From a virus: 25,958 nt of DNA. Position numbers and translations under genes: made by a program. The stretch is taken from IMG/VR virus record IMGVR_UViG_3300047472_000254, positions 1-25,958 of that record; one strand, given 5' to 3'. Below the pieces are notes generated by a model. That model was not told the DNA's origin. It was given only the letters and a program-made list of their open reading frames with translations, and made no database searches. Positions 18,949 to 25,958 of this stretch are shown in pieces. The first letter of the stretch is position 1, and each line of letters starts with the position of its first letter.

Positions 18949-20637
18949 GTGAACGAACCCACCTGGGACACAGCGTGCCCGGACTGGGAGTCGCGAATCA
19001 TCAACCGACAATCGCTGGTCCCGTTTCCGCCGCTGTTTCCGGATGAGGCAGCCGCGTGCATGCAGGTCCTGAATGACCTGCGGATTGTCGATGCACCGGG
19101 TAGCCCGTTGATTGGTGAATCCTGTGCACCCTGGATCAGTGATCTGGCCGGCGCTATTTTCGGCGCCTACAACTCCGATACCGGTGAGCGGCTGATTCAG
19201 GAGTTCTTTCTCCTCATCAGTAAAAAGAACGCAAAGAGCACCATCGCTGCCGCGATCATGCTCACGGTGCTGATCCGGAACTGGCGCCAGTCAGCCGAGT
19301 TCATCATTCTAGCGCCGACGATAGAGGTGGCGAATAACGCGTACGCGCCGGCCCGCGACATGGTCAAACACGACGAAGAACTTTCGGCACTGTTGCATGT
19401 GCAGGATCACGTTCGGACGATCACCCATCGTGAGTCCGGGGCGACATTGAAGGTGGTGGCCGCCGATCAAAACACTGTCGGCGGAAAAAAAGCCGCCGTC
19501 GTCCTGGTCGATGAGCTTCACCTGTTTGGCAAGAACCCACATGCGGCCAACATGCTGCGCGAAGCCACCGGTGGACTTGCGTCTCGGCCCGAAGGGTTCG
19601 TTATCTATCTCACGACACAGTCTGACCAGCCCCCGGCGGGAGTGTTTCGCGAAAAGCTCCAGTACGCCCGGGGGGTGCGTGACGGCACGATTGTCGATCC
19701 GAACTTCCTACCTGTGATCTATGAGTTTCCGAAAAAGATCATTGAGGCTGATGATCACCGCAAGTCGGAGAATTTCTACATCACCAACCCGAACATGGGG
19801 TACTCGGTTAGTGAGAAATTCCTCATCAGGGAAATGAAAAAGGCGGAGGAGGCCGGTGAGGCTGAGGTGCTGGGCTTTATGTCCAAGCACCTTAACGTCG
19901 AGATCGGACTCGCATTGCGTTCTGATCGTTGGGCCGGCGCTGATTACTGGGTCAGCGCAGCAGAAAAGAAGCTCACCCTCGATGATGTGATCGCCCGATG
20001 CGATGTGATCGACATAGGGATCGATGGCGGTGGTCTGGACGACTTACTGGGTTTTGCCGCCGTGGGCCGGGACAAACGAACCCGTGACTGGTTGATATGG
20101 ACCCACGCCTGGGCGCACCCCTCGGTGCTTGAGCGAAGAAAGGCAGAAGCCCCTCGCTTTCATGACTTTGAAAAAGACGGCGATCTGACACTGTCAAAGC
20201 GAATCGGCGATGACGTGCTTGAGGTGGCTGACCTGGTTGAACAGGTGGAAGAGTCGGGCCTGCTGGACAAAGTCGGCGTCGACCCGGTCGGAATTGGCGC
20301 GATTTACGACGCAATGATCGAGCGCGAAATCCCCCCAGAAAAGATTGTCGCCATCAGCCAGGGCTGGAAGCTCGGCGGCGCGATCAAGACGGCGGAACGC
20401 AAGCTCGCCGAAGGCGGGATGAAGCACGGCGGACAACCCATGATGGCCTGGTGCGTCAGCAACGCGAAGGTCGAGCCACGCGCGAACTCCATCCTGATCA
20501 CCAAGCAAGCCAGTGGCTCGGCCAAGATCGATCCCTTGATGGCCCTTTTCAACGCGGTGACCTTGATTTCTCTGAATCCCGAAGGCCGGGGCAACGATGA
20601 CTTCATGGCAGCCATTCGGAATCCGATCATCGTATGA
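18949..20637 (+). CDS. terL: Terminase large subunit
   Basis: A protein of 562 residues of the Terminase_1 (HK97-like) type. The ATPase part has the P-loop variant SKKNAKST (91-98) and Walker B VVLVDEL with D188-E189; the C-terminal nuclease has the metal-binding Asp in IGIDGG (D359) and further Asp residues downstream. It powers DNA translocation and cuts concatemers at cos. It starts at a GTG directly after terS and overlaps the next small gene by four bases. The HNH gene, terS, terL and portal order is that of cos-type siphophages. Confidence 0.95.
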   Translation: MNEPTWDTACPDWESRIINRQSLVPFPPLFPDEAAACMQVLNDLRIVDAPGSPLIGESCAPWISDLAGAIFGAYNSDTGERLIQEFFLLISKKNAKSTIAAAIMLTVLIRNWRQSAEFIILAPTIEVANNAYAPARDMVKHDEELSALLHVQDHVRTITHRESGATLKVVAADQNTVGGKKAAVVLVDELHLFGKNPHAANMLREATGGLASRPEGFVIYLTTQSDQPPAGVFREKLQYARGVRDGTIVDPNFLPVIYEFPKKIIEADDHRKSENFYITNPNMGYSVSEKFLIREMKKAEEAGEAEVLGFMSKHLNVEIGLALRSDRWAGADYWVSAAEKKLTLDDVIARCDVIDIGIDGGGLDDLLGFAAVGRDKRTRDWLIWTHAWAHPSVLERRKAEAPRFHDFEKDGDLTLSKRIGDDVLEVADLVEQVEESGLLDKVGVDPVGIGAIYDAMIEREIPPEKIVAISQGWKLGGAIKTAERKLAEGGMKHGGQPMMAWCVSNAKVEPRANSILITKQASGSAKIDPLMALFNAVTLISLNPEGRGNDDFMAAIRNPIIV

Positions 20638-20795
20638 ACCCATTACACGTTTTCATTTTGACCGCCCTAAGTGGGTTCGGACTAGCCGTCGCTGGCGTCT
20701 ACATGCTGCTCGGTCTGGGCTGGTCATTACTGGCCGGCGCCGGCGCTCTGTTTCTTATCGCGGGCTTCGTGCGCAAGGGGCTGACAGGTGACTAA
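20634..20795 (+). CDS. Small membrane protein between terL and portal
   Basis: A protein of 53 residues that starts at an ATG overlapping the terL stop (ATGA) and ends 8 bases into the portal gene. Two hydrophobic helices (about residues 5-25 and 28-45) cover most of it. It is almost entirely membrane-embedded and must act at the inner membrane. Small membrane genes in this place are common in Pseudomonas phages, with no assigned role. Confidence 0.7.
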   Translation: MNPLHVFILTALSGFGLAVAGVYMLLGLGWSLLAGAGALFLIAGFVRKGLTGD

Positions 20796-22089
20796 ATCCT
20801 TATCGGTCGTAATCGGGCGCGCCGCCCGCAAGCCCAACGCTTCTTTGGGAGAGTGGTTCGGAAAGTCGATCAAGTTGAGCGACGGCGGTTTCTGGGGTCA
20901 GTTCCTTGGTGGGCAGTCGAGCTCCGGTAAAACGGTCACCGTCGATAACGCCATGCAATTGTCAGCGGTCTGGTCGTGCGTGCGGATCATCTCCACCTCG
21001 GTGGCTGGGCTTCCACTTGGGGTCTACCGTCGCGAGGTGGATGGCGGCAGAAGTGACGCTCGCGACTTTCCGATCTACGACGTCATCCACACCAGCCCGA
21101 ACGAAGACATGACCGCTTTTCAGTTCTGGCAGGCTATGGTCGCCGCCATGTTGCTCCGCGGAAATGCATTCGCAGAAATCCTGCGTATAGGCGGGCGAAT
21201 CATCGCGCTGGATTTTCTGCTGCCGTCCCGCGTGGACCTTGAACTCGATAGCGATGGCCGAGTTGAGTATTGGTACCGACCGAAAAAAGGCGCCCGCCGG
21301 AAAGTTGAGCGCGAAAGCATGTTGCACATTCCGGCTTTTAGCCTGGACGGCCGCGTCGGGCTCTCGGCCATTCGCTACGGCGCGGACGTGTTCGGCGCTG
21401 CGATGTCGGCGGATGACGCCGCTAATGGCACTTTTAAAAATGGCTTGCTGCCTGCCGTGGCCTTCAAGGTCGATCGGGTCCTGAAGCCAGAGCAACGCGA
21501 AGAGTTTCGCGATTATGTGAAGCAGGTGTCGGGCGCGCTGAACGCCGGTCGTTCGCCGGTGCTCGAGCAGGGCATCACGCCGGAGTCGATCGGCATCAAT
21601 CCGGTCGATGCCCAGTTATTGGAGTCTAGGGCTTACAGCATTGAAGAGGTCTGTCGCTGGTTTGGTGTACCCCCTTGGATGGTCGGCAAGACGGACGCCG
21701 GTAGCAATTGGGGGACAGGTCTTGAGCAACAGATGATCGCGTTCCTCACATTCAGCATCAGTTCGATCACCAATCAGATACAGCAGTGCGTGAACAAGCG
21801 CTTGCTTACAGCCGTTGAGCGCCGAACCTATTACGCCGAATACGCCCTTGAAGCCTTCCTCAAAGCCGACAGCTCCGCACGGGCTGCGCTTTACAGCACG
21901 ATGGTGCAGAACGGCATCTACACCCGGGACGACTGCCGGGTTAAAGAGAACCTGCCCCGCATGGGCGGGAACGCCGCGGTGCTCACCGTACAGACCAACC
22001 TCACCCCGATTGATCAGTTGGGGAAAACAACCGACGGGCAAGCCGCGCAGGCTGCTTTGAAAAACTGGCTTGGCCAGAACCAGGAGTAA
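20788..22089 (+). CDS. HK97-type portal protein
   Basis: A protein of 433 residues with the HK97-family portal pattern: an N-terminal part with VDNAMQLSAVWSCVRIISTSVAGLPLGVYRR (residues ~49-79), the central LLRGNAFAEI and RVGLSAIRYGADVFG, and YSIEEVCRWFGVPPWMVG (about 285-302) towards the C-terminal end. Twelve copies form the ring through which DNA enters. It starts at GTG with AAGGGG about 8 bases before. It is followed by the head protease gene with 2 bases between. Confidence 0.95.
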   Translation: MTKSLSVVIGRAARKPNASLGEWFGKSIKLSDGGFWGQFLGGQSSSGKTVTVDNAMQLSAVWSCVRIISTSVAGLPLGVYRREVDGGRSDARDFPIYDVIHTSPNEDMTAFQFWQAMVAAMLLRGNAFAEILRIGGRIIALDFLLPSRVDLELDSDGRVEYWYRPKKGARRKVERESMLHIPAFSLDGRVGLSAIRYGADVFGAAMSADDAANGTFKNGLLPAVAFKVDRVLKPEQREEFRDYVKQVSGALNAGRSPVLEQGITPESIGINPVDAQLLESRAYSIEEVCRWFGVPPWMVGKTDAGSNWGTGLEQQMIAFLTFSISSITNQIQQCVNKRLLTAVERRTYYAEYALEAFLKADSSARAALYSTMVQNGIYTRDDCRVKENLPRMGGNAAVLTVQTNLTPIDQLGKTTDGQAAQAALKNWLGQNQE

Positions 22090-22091
22090 CC

Positions 22092-22955
22092 ATGGCGCTG
22101 AATATCAAAGCCAGCGGCTTTCGCTGCGAGCTGAGTCCTCGTGCGCTCGAGATGTGGAATCCGGATATCCGGGCAGCCACGGAAACCGGGACCGACACCA
22201 TCACCATGTACGGGATCATTGGCGAGGATTGGTGGGGAGAGGGCGTCACAGTGAAGCGAGTGGATGCGGCGTTGCGAGCCATCGGCGACAAGCCCGTCAC
22301 CGTGTACATCAACTCGCCAGGCGGCGACATGTTTGAAGGCATCGCGATTTACAACCGGCTGCGCGAGCATTCCCAGCAGGTCACGACAAAGGTACTGGGC
22401 TTGGCTGCCTCGGCGGCATCCGTCATCGCCATGGCCGGTGAAAAGCGCGAGGTGGCCAAAACCGCGTTTTTGATGATCCACAACTGCTGGACCTACTTTG
22501 CTGGGAATCGACACGCAATACGTGAGCTGGCCGATACCATGGAGGAATTCGACCGCGCCATGATCGGCCTTTATGCCGACACCAGCGGTCAAGATGAGAA
22601 GACGGTCGAGTCAATGCTGGATGCGGAGACCTACATGGGTGGGGCTACCGCCATGGAGAAGGGCTTCGCCACCGGGCTCATTTCCGCCGATGAGGTCAAG
22701 GAAGCCGCCGAGCAAGAACACAGCCAGGCGCATGCCGCACGGCGCTTGGACGCCGCCCTTGCCAAGTCCGGAATGCCCCGGACCGAAAGACGCAAACTGC
22801 TTTCCGAAATCAAGACCGGTACGCCTAGCGCTGCCGGTGGCGATAAGCCTAGCGCTGTCGTGCCGGGTATGCTCCGCGCTGCCCTTGATGTATCCGCGTT
22901 TGAAGAAACCGCAACCCAGGCGTCAGCGCTCCGGGACCTCATCCCTGTCCGCTAA
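22092..22955 (+). CDS. ClpP-like head maturation protease
   Basis: A protein of 287 residues of the S14 (ClpP) type used by HK97-like phages. Motifs: INSPGGDMFEGIAIYN (73-88), the nucleophile region GLAASAASVIA with S107, and the catalytic His in LMIHN (H130); the acidic partner is probably around D177-E179 (LDAETYMGG). After about residue 210 a tail rich in Ala, Lys and Glu may serve as scaffold or be removed. It trims the capsid N-terminal region after assembly. AGGAG stands 5 bases before the ATG. Confidence 0.92.
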   Translation: MALNIKASGFRCELSPRALEMWNPDIRAATETGTDTITMYGIIGEDWWGEGVTVKRVDAALRAIGDKPVTVYINSPGGDMFEGIAIYNRLREHSQQVTTKVLGLAASAASVIAMAGEKREVAKTAFLMIHNCWTYFAGNRHAIRELADTMEEFDRAMIGLYADTSGQDEKTVESMLDAETYMGGATAMEKGFATGLISADEVKEAAEQEHSQAHAARRLDAALAKSGMPRTERRKLLSEIKTGTPSAAGGDKPSAVVPGMLRAALDVSAFEETATQASALRDLIPVR

Positions 22956-22981
22956 ATGACTGCCTTAGCCGTCCGACTACT

Positions 22982-23004
22982 AACCGCCCGCGTGGCGGTT
23001 TTTT
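22982..23004 (+). terminator. Terminator-like hairpin before the capsid gene
   Basis: AACCGCC/GGCGGTT with a 5-base loop and six Ts, 20 bases before the capsid start codon. It looks like a full intrinsic terminator inside the structural operon. It may also protect the 5' end of a processed capsid mRNA. Confidence 0.7.
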
Positions 23005-23024
23005 CATTTCTGAAGGAACACAAA

Positions 23025-24218
23025 ATGCCATATCTTTCCCAAATCGAAGCATCGCAGAAGCAAACCCAGGCCGACCTGAAAGCCGTCGGTGATCAGATCA
23101 AAACTTACGCCGAGCGCACTGAAAAGGAAATCAAAGCCTCAGGTGAGATGCAGGCGGAAACCCGCGGCAAGGTGGACGAACTCCTCCTGAAGCAAGGTGA
23201 GCTGCAAGCCCGCATGCAAGAGGCAGAGCAGAAACTGGTCAATGCTGGAAAACAGCATGATCCTGAAGTTCAGCATTCTGCCGGTCAGTTGGTGGCGGCC
23301 AAGATGCAGGAGGAGGGGGTGAGCAGCTCGTTCCGCGGTTCTCGCCGAGTCGAGGTTCCGCGGGCTGCGCTTACCTCAGCGCCTGCATCGGGTGGCGCGC
23401 TGGTACCGGCGGAGCGTATCGGCGTCATTCTTGCTCCTCAGCGCCGATTGACCATCCGCGATCTGGTCGCACCTGGTACCACGGGTTCCAACGCTGTCGA
23501 GTACGTGCGCGAGACTGGATTCACCAACAACGCAGCGATTGTCGGCGAAGGTTTGGCCAAGCCTTACAGCGAACTGACCTTCGGCCTGGAAAACGCGAAC
23601 GTTCGAACGATCGCGCACCTGTTCAAAGGTAGCCGACAGATCCTGGATGACGCCGCCGCTTTGCAAAGCTACATCGACGCCCGGGCTCGCTACGGTTTGT
23701 TGCTTGCTGAAGAGGCCCAGCTGCTTTACGGCAACGGTACCGGGAATAATCTGCACGGCATTATTCCGCAGGCTCAGGCCTACCTGGCGCCGGCCGGCAT
23801 CGCTGTTGCAGCTGAACAGCGCATTGATCGCATTCGCCTGGCATTGCTCCAGGCAACGCTGGCCGAATTCCCATCCACCGGCATCGTGCTCAACCCGATT
23901 GATTGGGCCGCAATCGAACTGCTCAAGGATGGCGAGAATCGCTACATCATTGGCAAACCGCAAGAAGGCACTTCGCCGCGGCTGTGGAATCTGCCTGTCG
24001 TTGAAACGCAGGCCATTGTCCAGAACCAGTTCCTGACGGGGGCTTTTAGCCTGGCTGCACAGATTTTCGATCGCATGGGCATCGAAGTGTTGGTGTCGAC
24101 AGAGAACGACAAAGACTTCGAAAACAACATGGTCACCATCCGTGCTGAAGAGCGTCTGGCTTTTGCGGTGTATCGACCTGAAGCATTCGTGACCGGGCCC
24201 TTGATCGCCACGCCTTAA
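23025..24218 (+). CDS. HK97-type major capsid protein
   Basis: A protein of 397 residues. The N-terminal ~75 residues form a coiled coil rich in Gln, Glu and Lys (the delta/scaffold domain) that the protease should remove near residues 107-125 (RRVEVPRAALTSAPASGG). The rest is the HK97 capsid fold (GALVPAERIGVILAPQRRLTIRDLVAPGTTGSNAVEYVRE; LYGNGTGNNLHGI; FDRMGIEVLVSTENDKDFENNMVTIRAEERLAFAVYRPEAF). The ATG at 23025 was chosen because AAGGAA stands 7 bases upstream and the coiled coil begins there. Hairpins flank the gene on both sides, which would favour a separate, abundant mRNA. Confidence 0.95.
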   Translation: MPYLSQIEASQKQTQADLKAVGDQIKTYAERTEKEIKASGEMQAETRGKVDELLLKQGELQARMQEAEQKLVNAGKQHDPEVQHSAGQLVAAKMQEEGVSSSFRGSRRVEVPRAALTSAPASGGALVPAERIGVILAPQRRLTIRDLVAPGTTGSNAVEYVRETGFTNNAAIVGEGLAKPYSELTFGLENANVRTIAHLFKGSRQILDDAAALQSYIDARARYGLLLAEEAQLLYGNGTGNNLHGIIPQAQAYLAPAGIAVAAEQRIDRIRLALLQATLAEFPSTGIVLNPIDWAAIELLKDGENRYIIGKPQEGTSPRLWNLPVVETQAIVQNQFLTGAFSLAAQIFDRMGIEVLVSTENDKDFENNMVTIRAEERLAFAVYRPEAFVTGPLIATP

Positions 24219-24236
24219 AATTTGACCACATCAAGA

Positions 24237-24268
24237 AGAGTCGCCAGCAGGCGGCTCTGACTCTTTTT
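24237..24268 (+). terminator. Terminator-like hairpin after the capsid gene
   Basis: AGAGTCGCC/GGCGGCTCT (one wobble pair) with a 4-base loop, then GACTC and five Ts. It is weaker than a classic terminator because of the gap before the Ts. It lies 18 bases after the capsid stop and 12 before the next gene. Confidence 0.55.
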
Positions 24269-24280
24269 GGAGACACGATA

Positions 24281-24661
24281 ATGGCCCGCGTATCCCAGGC
24301 AAAACCCGTAGATACCGATGCCGGTAGTGCGGCTGATACCGTTGAGGGAGCACTCCTCAGTTCTGCTCAAGTGGACGCTCAGACTTCTACGGTTGTTTCA
24401 CCGGTCGTTGATTCGCCTCCGCTCAGCCCACAAGCATCTGATGCTGATGCTGATGCTGATGCTGATGCTGATGCTGATGACGCTGACGCTGACGCTGATG
24501 CCGCGACCTCTGGCAATCAGATGGTGATCTATCCAGTCCGCAGTTATCTGGATGGAAAGGAGATCCGTCAAGCCGGCGGTGCGGGGTATGTTTCACCAAC
24601 ACACGAAGCGCTTTTGCTAATCGCAAAGGGATTGGCGACTGATACCGATCCCAAGGCCTGA
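24281..24661 (+). CDS. Asp-Ala repeat protein of the head module
   Basis: A protein of 126 residues. The N-terminal half is Ser/Thr/Val-rich and disordered. Residues ~54-75 are nearly all Asp-Ala dipeptides encoded by GATGCT/GACGCT hexamers. The C-terminal ~50 residues (NQMVIYPVRSYLDGKEIRQAGGAGYVSPTHEALLLIAKGLATD) form a small compact domain, the conserved part. It lies between capsid and the connector gene, where HK97-like phages often have a short head-decoration or connector-associated gene. GGAG is 9 bases before the ATG. Confidence 0.7.
   Translation: MARVSQAKPVDTDAGSAADTVEGALLSSAQVDAQTSTVVSPVVDSPPLSPQASDADADADADADADDADADADAATSGNQMVIYPVRSYLDGKEIRQAGGAGYVSPTHEALLLIAKGLATDTDPKA
24440..24502 (+). 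repeat. Hexamer tandem repeat (GATGCT)n
   Basis: Six perfect GATGCT units (24440-24475) run into degenerate units (GATGAC, GCTGAC and GCTGAT) up to about 24502. Being hexamers, changes in copy number keep the frame and alter only the length of the Asp-Ala linker. The last units differ by T-to-C changes, so the perfect part is probably younger. Confidence 0.9.
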
Positions 24662-24662
24662 T

Positions 24663-25004
24663 ATGAACGCGATTTCTACTGAGGAGGCGATGCAGCACCT
24701 GCGCGCAGAAGACGATGATCGTGCGCATGTTGGGTTGCTCTTGACTGCAGCTGAAGACAGCGCGGCGCAGTTTCTGAACCGACGCTTTTATGCGGATGAA
24801 CTGTCGCTTGCTGCAGCCGTGTCGGATGGCTCTGCTGGCAACAAGCCAATTGTCATCAACCCATCCATTCGCGCGGCGTGCCTGCTGATTGCCGGCAGTC
24901 TCTACGCGAACCGGGAAGATGTCGTCGTGGGTACGATTTCTTCCGAGCTGCCCATGGGTTCACGATCTTTGTTAACGCCATATCGCATTGGCTGGGGGGT
25001 GTAG
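24663..25004 (+). CDS. Head-tail connector (HK97 gp6-like)
   Basis: A protein of 113 residues fitting the phage connector family: an N-terminal helix (STEEAMQHLRAEDDDRAHVGLLLTAAEDSAAQFLNRRFY), then NPSIRAACLLIAGSLYANRED and the end SRSLLTPYRIGWGV, a typical gp6 ending. It attaches below the portal and joins head and tail. Its stop overlaps the GTG of the next gene by one base. Confidence 0.85.
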   Translation: MNAISTEEAMQHLRAEDDDRAHVGLLLTAAEDSAAQFLNRRFYADELSLAAAVSDGSAGNKPIVINPSIRAACLLIAGSLYANREDVVVGTISSELPMGSRSLLTPYRIGWGV

Positions 25005-25336
25005 TGAGAGCCGGATCCTTGCGTCATCGCTGCGTCATGCAAAAGCCGGTGCGCGTTAAAAACTCATCTGCCGGCTTCGATGTCACCTGGGCAGAAGTTG
25101 GCAAGCTTTGGGCTGATATCGCGCTACCCACCGGACGCATCGCCCCTGTAGCTGAGCAAGTGAAGGCGATTGTGTCAGCTGAAATTCGCATCCGGCCCCG
25201 CGCGGATGTGGTCGCAGGTAATCGCCTGGTGCATGTAGTCGGCGACATCGCCATGACCTACCTCATCGAGTCGGTATTGCCGGATAACGCCCGATCGATG
25301 CTTCGACTCCTCTGTTCAAACGTCCCCAATCCTTAG
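25004..25336 (+). CDS. Head-tail adaptor (gp7/gp16-like)
   Basis: A protein of 110 residues of the head-tail joining family. The start RAGSLRHRC followed by VQ/MQKPVR (residues 2-16) is the usual opening of these adaptors (RAGxLRHR). The middle (VTWAEVGKLWADIALPTGR, then AEIRIRPRADVVAGNRLVH) is the beta-barrel core. The GTG at 25004 was chosen because it restores the RAG start and overlaps the stop of the connector gene. It completes the connector below the portal. Confidence 0.85.
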   Translation: MRAGSLRHRCVMQKPVRVKNSSAGFDVTWAEVGKLWADIALPTGRIAPVAEQVKAIVSAEIRIRPRADVVAGNRLVHVVGDIAMTYLIESVLPDNARSMLRLLCSNVPNP

Positions 25337-25345
25337 AGGTGAACC

Positions 25346-25513
25346 ATGAAAGTAATTGCTTTGGGCAACCTGTCCGGTGCCACTGGTGAAAAGTCCAAAG
25401 GCGAGGAATTCACTGTCGATACCAAGACAGGCGCCGAACTGGTGAATCGCGGGGTTGTCCGCGAAGTGGTCGAGTCGCCGGTGGCCAAAACGGCCGAAGT
25501 AGCCAAGGAGTAA
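25346..25513 (+). CDS. Small phage protein, 55 residues
   Basis: An ATG with AGAGGTG 5 bases upstream opens 55 codons: MKVIALGNLSG...KGEEFTVDTKTGAELVNRGVVREVVE, then a Lys/Ala tail. The first part is a compact, beta-rich domain seen in short proteins of this part of phage head-tail modules. It is in a colinear operon with its neighbours, 5 bases before the next gene. Confidence 0.7.
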   Translation: MKVIALGNLSGATGEKSKGEEFTVDTKTGAELVNRGVVREVVESPVAKTAEVAKE

Positions 25514-25518
25514 TTGTC

Positions 25519-25958
25519 ATGGCTGCTCGCCGCTCGCGCATGTCCGGCGACTTTAAATTGCGTCGCACATTGCGCAACATCCACGCCACGATGGATAACG
25601 AGTTGGTGGGGGTGATGAGGGAGAGCGCTGACCGGATCTTGGCCACGATGAGGCAACTCATCCCCAAGGATACCGGAGCCGCCTCTGCCGCCCTGAAGGT
25701 GTTTGTTTCCAAGAGCGGTCTAAATGCGGAAATCGGCATCCGGGGAAAGCGCGACACACAGCGTTTCTTCTATCTGCGCTTCCTTGAGTACGGAACGAAA
25801 GGGTACAGTGGCGCCCTCTACCGGCGGGCTGATCGAAATGCGGTAGGTGGTGAACACACCAACAACCGCGACAAGTCGAAGCTGTCCGGGCGTCGCAATG
25901 CGTTGCGCGCCAGGGACACCGAGAACAAGTCGAACGGATCCACCTTCTTTGGAAAATA
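25519..25958 (+). CDS. HK97 gp10-like tail-joining protein (partial)
   Basis: The first 146 codons of a gene that continues past the right edge. The sequence (LRNIHATMDNELVGVMRESADRILATMRQLIPKDTGAASAALKVFVSKSGLNAEIGIRGK...FYLRFLEYGTKG) matches the HK97 gp10 family: an N-terminal helix, the P-K-D-T-G motif and the aromatic FLEYGTKG. It is probably a tail-completion or minor tail protein. The ribosome site is poor (GGAG is 9-10 bases upstream, across the previous stop). Confidence 0.85.
   Translation, partial: MAARRSRMSGDFKLRRTLRNIHATMDNELVGVMRESADRILATMRQLIPKDTGAASAALKVFVSKSGLNAEIGIRGKRDTQRFFYLRFLEYGTKGYSGALYRRADRNAVGGEHTNNRDKSKLSGRRNALRARDTENKSNGSTFFGK

Overview
The window is most of a temperate, lambda-like siphophage prophage with an HK97-type head module, integrated in what looks like a Pseudomonas chromosome. 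Pseudomonas is inferred from the moderately high GC, a DUF1654 gene, a PL7 alginate-lyase-like gene and general resemblance to Pseudomonas phage proteins; no search was run. The prophage starts near 1502 and continues past the right edge.

Layout. (1) 1-1546: the end of a second element, with a tyrosine integrase cut by the left edge, then 45 bp matching the 3' half of a tRNA-Pro(GGG) gene. This is the likely attachment core, so two elements appear to sit in tandem. (2) 1573-10146: the leftward arm. It holds a terminator, a lambda-type Int with an overlapping Xis, small phage genes, an inserted cargo cluster (3767-7128: McrA-like HNH nuclease, PP-loop ATPase, one-TM protein, AbiC-like protein), more small genes, a PL7 alginate-lyase-like gene and a LuxR-HTH protein. 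A leftward promoter overlaps two operators at 10037-10075. (3) 10114-12662: the switch. It has a LexA-box-controlled DUF1654 gene, a gene of unknown function downstream of cI, an S24-type CI repressor, three operators between cI and cro, and cro. All five operators share one palindromic consensus (TNAACC-N3-GGTTAA), giving an OL/OR arrangement like that of lambda.

(4) 12783-17373: the early rightward operon. It encodes an O-like replication protein with internal iterons, a P-like protein, a small protein, a VRR-NUC nuclease, a third tyrosine recombinase, a frameshifted zinc-ribbon gene and a conserved protein in the slot of a late regulator. Most stop and start codons overlap. (5) 17370-17928: a candidate late promoter, two tandem terminators and a lambda-S-like holin, resembling pR'-tR'-S. 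No endolysin or spanin follows in this window. (6) 17932-25958: a truncated gene stub, an HNH nuclease, terminase small and large subunits, a small membrane protein, portal, ClpP-like protease, HK97 capsid flanked by hairpins, an Asp-Ala-repeat protein, head-tail connectors, and an HK97 gp10-like gene cut by the right edge.

How it works, as inferred: CI holds PL and PR off and is probably made from a nearly leaderless mRNA, together with the gene downstream of it. DNA damage would de-repress DUF1654 through LexA. The CI linker has Met-Gly where cleavable repressors usually have Ala-Gly, so induction may rely on a LexA-controlled factor rather than self-cleavage. Three of the cargo genes face against the PL transcript, which fits expression in the lysogen and antisense interference once lytic transcription starts.
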